Positions 58,003-64,000 of a stretch of 64,000 nucleotides of DNA are shown one piece after another. Below the pieces are notes generated by a model, which saw nothing but the letters and a program-made list of their open reading frames with translations, had not been told where the DNA came from and ran no database searches. Source of the DNA: Pseudomonas koreensis (GTDB lineage: Bacteria > Pseudomonadota > Gammaproteobacteria > Pseudomonadales > Pseudomonadaceae); NCBI RefSeq assembly GCF_024169245.1, contig NZ_JALJWP010000001.1, forward strand, positions 5,317,501 through 5,381,500, in the 5' to 3' direction. How positions within the stretch are numbered: the first letter of the stretch is position 1; each line of letters opens with the position of its first letter. The translations under genes and the position numbers were made by a program.

Positions 58003-59229
58003 CTATCCCAGCAGATCACTCAGCGGAATGAAGCTCACTTCTTCACCCTCGCTCAGCGTACGGCCCTCTCGAACTTCCACCAATCCGTCTGCCCACGCCG
58101 CGCTACGCAGCACGCCAGAGCTCTGGTTGCGATAAATGGTGGCCCGTCCTTTTTCCAGACGCCCGCGCAGATATTCGCGGCGGTTTCCGGCCACTGGCCA
58201 GACAAAGCCCGCAGGCACGGCAAACCTGAGAGGTTCGACGTCCTGCACACCCATGCGTCGCAAAAGATAAGGCTGCGTCAGCAATGCGAACGTCACCAGT
58301 GTGGAAGCAGGATTGCCAGGCAGACCGATGACCGGCACATTGCGGAAATACCCGACCGTTAGTGGTTTCCCCGGCTTGATGGCCAGTTTCCACAGGGCCA
58401 GCTCACCTTCTTCGCGTAATGCGATACCGAGAAAGTCAGCTTCACCGACCGAAACACCGCCGGTAGAAAGAATCAGATCGACATTTTGCAACTCACCGAG
58501 CCGGGCCCGAGTGGCAGCCAGATCGTCCGGGAGGATTCCGCCATCGATGACTTCACATCCAAGACGCTGCAGCCAACTGCACAGAAGCACGCGATTGCTG
58601 TTGTAGATCTGGCCCGGCCCCAACGGCTTCCCTGGTTCAACCAGTTCATCACCGGTGGACAATACCGCTACGCGCGGCTTGCGCACGACGTTGAGGCCAG
58701 CACAGCCAAGCGAAGCCGCCAAGCCCTGTTCAATCGGTCCCAATCGGGTGCCTGCCTGCAGAACCATTTCACCGACTGTGGTTTCCTGGCCTTGCGGACG
58801 AATGTTCTGCCCGGCTTTCAAAGGCTCGAGGAAACGCACCCGGCCATCGGCCTGAACGTCGGCGTTTTCCTGCATCTCGACGCAGTCGGCACCCGGTGGC
58901 AGCGGTGCCCCGGTGAAGATCCGCGCGCAAGTACCAGGCTCGAGCGGTTCCGGAGACTGTCCGGCAAATACTTTCTGACTGACCGGCAGTGGCTCGCCTT
59001 GCCAGTCGGCCAGGTTCAAGGCGTAGCCGTCCATCGCGCTGTTCGGCCACGGCGGCAGATCCAGTGTCGAGATCAGATCTTCAGCCAGTACCCGTCCTTC
59101 GACTTGAGCCAGCGGCAAGTGCTCGCACTCGACAATGCGCGACGCATCGGCCATGTCCAGCAAACGCTCAAGCGCCGTTTCGACGGGCAGCAAACTGCCG
59201 GTCTTGCCTGGCTTACCCACGGGATTCAC
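58003..59229 (-). CDS. moeA: Molybdopterin molybdenumtransferase MoeA
   Basis: A 408-residue enzyme that inserts molybdate into adenylylated molybdopterin. Family motifs: PPWPNSAMDGYAL, IFTGAPLPPGADCVEMQE, VLSTGDELVEPG, DLILSTGGVSVGEADFL and IGLPGNPASTLV. It starts at GTG 59229, overlapping the end of moaB by 17 bp, so translation is probably coupled. It is transcribed with moaB and divergent from mobA, forming a Mo-cofactor locus. Confidence 0.95.
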   Translation of the reverse strand: MNPVGKPGKTGSLLPVETALERLLDMADASRIVECEHLPLAQVEGRVLAEDLISTLDLPPWPNSAMDGYALNLADWQGEPLPVSQKVFAGQSPEPLEPGTCARIFTGAPLPPGADCVEMQENADVQADGRVRFLEPLKAGQNIRPQGQETTVGEMVLQAGTRLGPIEQGLAASLGCAGLNVVRKPRVAVLSTGDELVEPGKPLGPGQIYNSNRVLLCSWLQRLGCEVIDGGILPDDLAATRARLGELQNVDLILSTGGVSVGEADFLGIALREEGELALWKLAIKPGKPLTVGYFRNVPVIGLPGNPASTLVTFALLTQPYLLRRMGVQDVEPLRFAVPAGFVWPVAGNRREYLRGRLEKGRATIYRNQSSGVLRSAAWADGLVEVREGRTLSEGEEVSFIPLSDLLG

Positions 59230-59752
59230 AAGGCGCCGCCTGCTTCAGATGCGTGACGAAGTTGCACGGACGATGACGGGCGTCCAGTTGCTCAGCGAGG
59301 ATGCCGTCCCATCCGGTGCGCACCGCATTGGTCGAACCCGGCAGGCAGCACACCAGCGTACCGTTGGCCAGACCTGCCAGGGCACGGGACTGCACGGTCG
59401 AAGTGCCGATATCGGCCACGGAGATCTGGCGGAACAGTTCGCCGAATCCGTCGACCTGCTTGTCCAGCAGGCATGCTACCGCCTCGGGTGTACTGTCACG
59501 CCCGGTGAAGCCGGTGCCGCCAGTGATCAGCACAACCTGAACCACATCGTCGGCAATCCAGTTGGCGACTTGCGCGCGAATTTTATACAGATCATCTTTA
59601 AGCAGAACGCGCTCCGCCAGCGCGTGACCGGCCGCGATCAAGCGATCGACGAAGACCTGCCCGGAGGTGTCGGTTTCCAGGGTTCGGGTGTCGCTGACAG
59701 TCAGCACCGCAATATTGAGCGGCACGAAAGGTACATCAGCCTTGGCTTTCAT
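59213..59752 (-). CDS. moaB: Molybdenum cofactor biosynthesis protein MoaB
   Basis: A 179-residue protein of the MoaB/MogA fold: VLTVSDTRTLETDTSG and VVLITGGTGFTGRDSTPEAVACLLD, the molybdopterin-binding signature. It probably adenylylates molybdopterin before MoeA acts. ATG 59752 follows an 81-bp gap from the divergent mobA start; it is the first gene of the moaB-moeA pair. Confidence 0.94.
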   Translation of the reverse strand: MKAKADVPFVPLNIAVLTVSDTRTLETDTSGQVFVDRLIAAGHALAERVLLKDDLYKIRAQVANWIADDVVQVVLITGGTGFTGRDSTPEAVACLLDKQVDGFGELFRQISVADIGTSTVQSRALAGLANGTLVCCLPGSTNAVRTGWDGILAEQLDARHRPCNFVTHLKQAAPCESRG

Positions 59753-59833
59753 AGGCTCTTCCAGTTGTAGGGGAAACAGCCCGGTGTTATATCACAGCGG
59801 CCCATTTTTCCGCCGCCCCTCTGGAGAGTCGTC

Positions 59834-60436
59834 ATGCCCCCGAACAGCCCATTGCCGCCCTGCTCCGTCCTGCTTCTGGCCGGTGGACGCGGTCAACGCA
59901 TGGGCGGTCAGGACAAGGGACTTATCGAATGGCAGGGCGAGCCGCTGATCGCGCATTTGCAGCGCAAGGTACGGTCGCTGACCGACGATCTCATCATTTC
60001 GTGCAACCGTAACCGCGAGCGTTATGCCACGTTTGCCGATCAGTTGGTCATCGATGACGAAGGCGATTTCCCGGGCCCCCTGGCCGGTATTCGTGCAGGG
60101 CTGAAAGCGGCGCGCCATGCGCATCTGCTGGTGTTGCCGTGTGATGTGCCGCGAATCGACAAGGCCTTGCTGCAAGACATGCTCTTCACTGCCGATCAGC
60201 AAAGTGAAAAACCTTTAATGCTGCGCCACGGCGAGCACTGGGAACCGCTGCTGTGTGTGATTCCGGTAGCTTTGTCACCGGCCTTCGAAACGGCCTGGCA
60301 CGCTGGTGAACGCAGTCCCGGACGGGTGATGCGCAGTCTCGACGCGGTCGCATTGCAATGCCCCGACAAAGATCCGCGACTGGCCAACCTCAACACCCCC
60401 GAATTGTTACATCTGCATAACACTGTGTCAGACTGA
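59834..60436 (+). CDS. mobA: Molybdenum cofactor guanylyltransferase MobA
   Basis: A 200-residue nucleotidyltransferase: N-terminal [23 protein letters not shown] (the LxGGxGxRMG nucleotide loop), [19 protein letters not shown] and [12 protein letters not shown] (Asp for metal). It adds GMP to Mo-molybdopterin to form bis-MGD for DMSO-reductase-family enzymes. It is divergent from moaB. Confidence 0.95.
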   Translation: MPPNSPLPPCSVLLLAGGRGQRMGGQDKGLIEWQGEPLIAHLQRKVRSLTDDLIISCNRNRERYATFADQLVIDDEGDFPGPLAGIRAGLKAARHAHLLVLPCDVPRIDKALLQDMLFTADQQSEKPLMLRHGEHWEPLLCVIPVALSPAFETAWHAGERSPGRVMRSLDAVALQCPDKDPRLANLNTPELLHLHNTVSD

Positions 60437-60514
60437 CATTATCCAAGGAACTCTCACGCCTTGTTTACGTCTCAAGCTCAGTAACCAGAAGATTTCCCAT
60501 TCGGAGACACACTC

Positions 60515-60736
60515 ATGACTCAACGGACCCTCGCCACTTTCATGCTCGCACTGGGCCTGGCAACCCTCGCCGGTTGCTCCTCGCCGACAGTGATCACCTT
60601 GAATGACGGTCGCGAAATCCAGGCCGTCGACACCCCGAAATACGATGATGATTCGGGCTTCTACGAGTTCCAGCAACTGGACGGCAAAGAGACCCGCATC
60701 AACAAGGATCAGGTTCGTACCGTCAAAGAGCTGTAA
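60515..60736 (+). CDS. YgdI/YgdR-family small lipoprotein
   Basis: A 73-residue lipoprotein: signal peptide with lipobox LAGC (Cys about 21), then the family core VITLNDGREIQAVDTPKYDDDSGFYEFQQLDGKETRINKDQV, a small SH3-like beta fold. Function unknown in the family. GGAG lies before ATG 60515, and a strong terminator follows. Confidence 0.9.
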   Translation: MTQRTLATFMLALGLATLAGCSSPTVITLNDGREIQAVDTPKYDDDSGFYEFQQLDGKETRINKDQVRTVKEL

Positions 60737-60762
60737 GGCTCCGGGTCGATACCGGATACAGA

Positions 60763-60790
60763 AAGCCCGCATTGCGATGCGGGCTTTTTT
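60763..60790. terminator. Terminator after the YgdI-like gene
   Basis: AAGCCCGCAT and ATGCGGGCTT pair around a 4-base loop, followed by a T run; the A-rich left flank also lets it work for the convergent pseudouridine synthase gene. Confidence 0.9.
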
Positions 60791-60817
60791 ATGGGCGCAG
60801 CAAAAGTGCATCAGTTT

Positions 60818-61708
60818 TCACCACTGCAAGGTGATCCGGCTTTCGAACTCCCGTAAATCACCCGTCACCGGGTCAATGAAGCGCAAGCCCTGCGCGAGCA
60901 GCTTCAACGGATTGGCGTAGTCGTCCTCGACATCTTTCAGCACAGTCGGATAAAAAGGATCGTTGCAGATACTCGCGCCAAGCGCGGTCATGTGCACACG
61001 CAGTTGATGCTTTTTGCCGGTCACCGGAAACAGGCCATAGCGCCACAGATCGCCGTTTTTCTCACGCACCTCGACTGCCGTTTCGGTATTGCTGGCACCC
61101 GGTCCTTCCTGCATACGGAAAAATGGCTCGCCATCGACCAAGCGGCTCTTGTGCACCAGCGGGAAATTCAGCCCGGGCAGCGCCGGGGCAATCGCTTCGT
61201 AGCGCTTGTCGATCTGGCGTGTCGGAAACAGGGACTGATAAGCCGAACGGGTTTGCGGATTGGCCGAGAAAATCACCAGCCCTGCGGTGTGCCGATCAAT
61301 TCTGTGCAGTGGCACCAGATGCGGATTGTCCAGCCGACGGATCAGCCGCCGCAGCAGGGTCTGTTCGACATATTCCCCGGCCGGCGTCACCGGCAGAAAA
61401 TGAGGTTTGTCCGCCACCACCAGATGTTCATCGGCGTAGAGAATCGACTCGACCACCGGGATCGGTTTTTCGTCCGGTACTTCCCGGAAGTAATGAATCC
61501 GCAAGCCTTCCTTATAGGGCAAGTCCAGCGCAATTGGCTGGCCCTGGGCATCCAGCACCCGCCCCCGGGCGATCCGGTCGAGCCACTGCTCGCGCCCGAC
61601 CGCACTGAAGTGCTCGCACAGGCAATCGAGGACCGTCGACCAAGGACCGGGGGGCAAGTACAACGTGCTGGCCTGATTGTGCGCAGCGGAAAATACGGGA
61701 CTGGACAT
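60818..61708 (-). CDS. RluA-family pseudouridine synthase
   Basis: A 296-residue RNA modification enzyme with the RluA catalytic motif HRIDRHTAGLVIFS (Asp in HRID), preceded by ESILYADEHLVVADKPHFLPV and followed by KKHQLRVHMTALGASICNDPFYP. No S4 domain is obvious. It isomerises uridine in rRNA or tRNA; the exact site cannot be told from sequence alone. ATG 61708 was chosen over an upstream TTG. Confidence 0.9.
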   Translation of the reverse strand: MSSPVFSAAHNQASTLYLPPGPWSTVLDCLCEHFSAVGREQWLDRIARGRVLDAQGQPIALDLPYKEGLRIHYFREVPDEKPIPVVESILYADEHLVVADKPHFLPVTPAGEYVEQTLLRRLIRRLDNPHLVPLHRIDRHTAGLVIFSANPQTRSAYQSLFPTRQIDKRYEAIAPALPGLNFPLVHKSRLVDGEPFFRMQEGPGASNTETAVEVREKNGDLWRYGLFPVTGKKHQLRVHMTALGASICNDPFYPTVLKDVEDDYANPLKLLAQGLRFIDPVTGDLREFESRITLQW

Positions 61709-61778
61709 ACGAAACAAGAATCCTCAATGCAGGCCGGCATTATCCAACACCAAGGCAAAGCCACCTAGCGCAGTTTCT

Positions 61779-62096
61779 TCAAGCCGGAATCGACTTGAGC
61801 GCCGCCGCTTCGGTGAACTCCTTCAGCCAGCGCAACACATCGACCGCTTCCCAACGCCCCGGGTCGTACAACGCGTACAACAGGCCCTGATAACCGACCA
61901 CATCCAGTTGCTTGTGATAACCGGCGCGCTGGAACAGGGCTTCGATCTCGGCAAAGCAGGTATTGAAATGCAGCTTGTTGAACGGCGTCTTGCCTTCCGT
62001 GACCAGCCCGTCCAGGCGCAATTCGAGGACGGCCTCGCGCACCACGTCGACCGACATCCGGTTGACGCTGCTCTTCAACTGTTCGACATTGACCAC
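61779..62096 (-). CDS. Conserved small hypothetical protein
   Basis: A 105-residue, mostly helical cytoplasmic protein (SSVNRMSVDVVREAVLELRLDGL ... FNKLHFNTCFAEIEALFQRAGY ... RWEAVDVLRWLKEFTEAAALKS). It starts with GTG 62096 after AGAGGGAT; no in-frame ATG fits. No domain recognised. Its codon use looks like that of its neighbours, so it is probably a real core gene of unknown role. Confidence 0.65.
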   Translation of the reverse strand: MVNVEQLKSSVNRMSVDVVREAVLELRLDGLVTEGKTPFNKLHFNTCFAEIEALFQRAGYHKQLDVVGYQGLLYALYDPGRWEAVDVLRWLKEFTEAAALKSIPA

Positions 62097-62210
62097 GGTT
62101 CATCCCTCTGACTCGATTGCTGTATGGACATACAGTAACCGAAGAAGCCAGCGAGTGCCAACGCAAGGATGGGTTGCTGCGACCAGCGGAATGAAGAAGC
62201 CAAATCTGCG

Positions 62211-62447
62211 TCAGCTTAAAAACGCCACGATATCGTCTGCACTGAACGGCCAGTCCAGTTCCGCGCCAGTATCGACCCGCCGCAGTACCGGAATGCGCAA
62301 GCTGTACTTTTCGAGCCGCGATTCGTCTTCGGCAATGTCCATCAGTTCAACCAGCAGACCATGCTCGACCAAGGGCATCAGCTCGGCTTCGGCGACTTCA
62401 CACAGATGACACCCGAGGGTGCCGAACAGCTGACATTCAGGAGGCAT
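62211..62447 (-). CDS. Glutaredoxin-like protein (DUF836 type)
   Basis: A 78-residue thioredoxin-fold protein with the active site TLGCHLCEVAEAEL (CHLC) and cis-Pro in SLRIPVLRRVDTGAELDWPF. The family is found widely as a small redox protein; partners unknown. ATG 62447 begins the conserved part. Confidence 0.82.
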   Translation of the reverse strand: MPPECQLFGTLGCHLCEVAEAELMPLVEHGLLVELMDIAEDESRLEKYSLRIPVLRRVDTGAELDWPFSADDIVAFLS

Positions 62448-62647
62448 GGCGGCGTTACCGGAAAACAAGTGAGCCCATTCTAGGACGGCCCCGAATCCTC
62501 GTCGACCCACCGCCGCCCAAAGGAGGCAACGCTGCTGGCGCAAAATCCTGACGCAAATCATTCGGCGCAATTTGCAATTGCATCATCCTCGCGGACTTTT
62601 TGCCTCTACGCTTCAGAGGCCAACGCCCTGACAGCGGAGTGTCCCGT

Positions 62648-64000
62648 GTTTGCAAATCTGTTGATCATTCTCGCCTCGTCCCTGGTGGTGATCGCCCTGT
62701 TCCGCCGCCTGCGACTGCCGCCGGTGCTGGGTTACCTGTGCGTGGGATTACTGGTCGGGCCGAACGCGTTCGACTGGGTCAACGAGAGCGAACATCTGCC
62801 GGATGTCGCTGAGCTGGGCGTGGTGTTTCTGCTGTTCTCGCTGGGCCTGGAGTTTTCCCTGTCGAAGATGATTGCGCTGCGCCAAGTGGTGTTTCGCCTG
62901 GGCAGTCAGCAAGTGCTGATCAGTACAGCGCTGCTCGGCACACTTTTGATGGGGCTGGGCATGCCGCTGATGCCAGCGCTGTTGCTCGGTGCCGGTTTAT
63001 CGCTTTCATCCACGGCGATTGTGACCAAGGAGCTGGGCAGTCTCGGTGAGGTATTCAGCAGCCACGGTCAGAACGCGGTCGGCGTGCTGCTGTTTCAGGA
63101 CGTCGTCGCGGTGTTGCTGCTGACGCTGGTGCCCGTGTTCGCCGGCGCCAGCGCGCAGGCCTGGTACTGGGCCTTGCCGTTGACCCTGGGCAAAACCGTG
63201 GTGCTGTTCTTCGGCCTGCTGCTCGCCAGTCGCTGGTTATTGCCACGGCTGTTTCATGAGGTGGCGGCCTCGCGCTCTGCGGAGCTGTTCGTCCTGCTGG
63301 CACTGGTGATCGTGCTGCTCACCGCCTGGCTCACGCACCTGTTGGGTCTGTCACCCGCCCTCGGCGCGTTTCTCGCGGGCATGTTGCTTGGTGAAAGCCA
63401 CTACAGGCACCAGATCGAAGCTGACATCCGGCCATTCCGCGACATCCTGCTCGGGGTGTTTTTCGTCAGCATCGGCATGCTGATCGACCTGCAACTGTTC
63501 GTCAGCCACAGCCTGTTGATCATCGCCCTGACCCTTGGCCTGATGCTGATCAAGGGCATCGTGGTGGCGCTGCTGGTGAAGTGGCGTGGCAGTGACAGCG
63601 AAACCGCGTGGCGCAGCGGCCTGGCGCTGGCCCAGGGCGGCGAGTTCTGTTTTGCGCTGATGGCGCAGATGCAGCAGAACAGCCTGCTACCGGCCGAACC
63701 GGGTGCCCTGCTGCTCGCGGCGACCTTCTGCTCGATGCTGCTCACGCCACTGCTTCTGCGCGCGGCGCCGCGGATTGCCGCCGCGCTGCATCACAAGCCC
63801 AATCAGGAAGCGCAGATCGAACAGATCAGCGCGCTCAATGCCGATCTCGACCAGCACGTGGTGATCTGCGGCTACGGCCGCGTCGGCCAGTCCATCGGTC
63901 GTTTCATGGGCAACGCGGGACAATCCTATGTCGCGCTGGACAACGACCCGGTGCGGGTACAGGAAGCCGCGTCCGCAGAAAGCGACGTGCATTACGGCGA
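62648..64000 (+). CDS. CPA2-family cation:proton antiporter, KefB-like (3' truncated by window end)
   Basis: The first 451 codons of a larger protein that runs off the window. About twelve membrane helices (LGYLCVGLLVGPNAF, VFLLFSLGLEFSLSKM, LGAGLSLSSTAIVTKEL, LLFQDVVAVLLL) are followed by the start of a RCK/TrkA-N nucleotide-binding domain (DQHVVICGYGRVGQSIGRFM). This is the KefB/KefC/YbaL layout of K+ efflux antiporters. It starts with GTG 62648, with GGAG six bases upstream. Substrate and gating ligand not known from this fragment. Confidence 0.9.

Overview
The window looks like a chromosomal segment from a fluorescent Pseudomonas, most likely of the P. fluorescens group. It is GC-rich. 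It carries pyoverdine genes (pvdL, pvdS, pvdH, an mbtH-like gene, a pvdYII-like acetylase and an fpvGHJK-fpvCDEF locus), the atu acyclic-terpene operon, and many copies of the short Pseudomonas REP palindromes. No rRNA, tRNA, insertion sequence, prophage or CRISPR array was recognised.

Layout. 1-9.4 kb: housekeeping and accessory genes: an RhtA-type exporter, a TetR/SDR/DsbA-like isomerase group, an Xaa-Pro aminopeptidase, an IscS-like cysteine desulfurase, a LysE exporter, and SoxR with a divergent monooxygenase gene under a textbook 19-bp-spacer promoter. 9.5-15.8 kb: fpvGHJK-fpvCDEF, for removing iron from ferripyoverdine in the periplasm and taking it up; the ATPase gene fpvD has a REP doublet embedded in frame near its 5' end. 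16-18.3 kb: mbtH, pvdH and a GNAT gene on the minus strand. 18.5-24.1 kb: a two-component system (dsbRS) divergent from dsbDEG. 24.2-41.2 kb: a hydrolase gene, the 13-kb NRPS gene pvdL, the iron-starvation sigma gene pvdS, the pvdYII-like gene and a periplasmic binding protein. 41.2-50.5 kb: atuR and atuABCDEF, for citronellol/geraniol catabolism, without atuG or atuH next to them. 50.5-64 kb: mostly housekeeping: an exonuclease, ppnP, a MOSC protein, cheV, an Hpt-like orphan with a NarL-type two-component system, yegS, moeA/moaB/mobA, a pseudouridine synthase and a truncated CPA2 antiporter.

How it works together. pvdS has a Fur box on its promoter. Matches to the PvdS (iron-starvation) promoter, TAAAT-N16-CGT, lie upstream of mbtH, pvdH and the pvdYII-like gene, and a one-mismatch version lies upstream of pvdL. 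So low iron should release pvdS, and PvdS should then switch on chromophore and hydroxamate synthesis. The fpv genes handle the returning ferrisiderophore. The pyoverdine genes are split by the dsb block.

Most notable observations: the REP doublet inside fpvD; two PvdS promoters lying on the stop codons of the upstream genes; a mirrored pair of 17-bp AtuR operators; a duplicated atuF start region separated by a REP; an SDR lacking its catalytic Tyr; an Hpt-like protein lacking its phosphoacceptor His; and an Lgt-like membrane domain fused to a TlpA thioredoxin.
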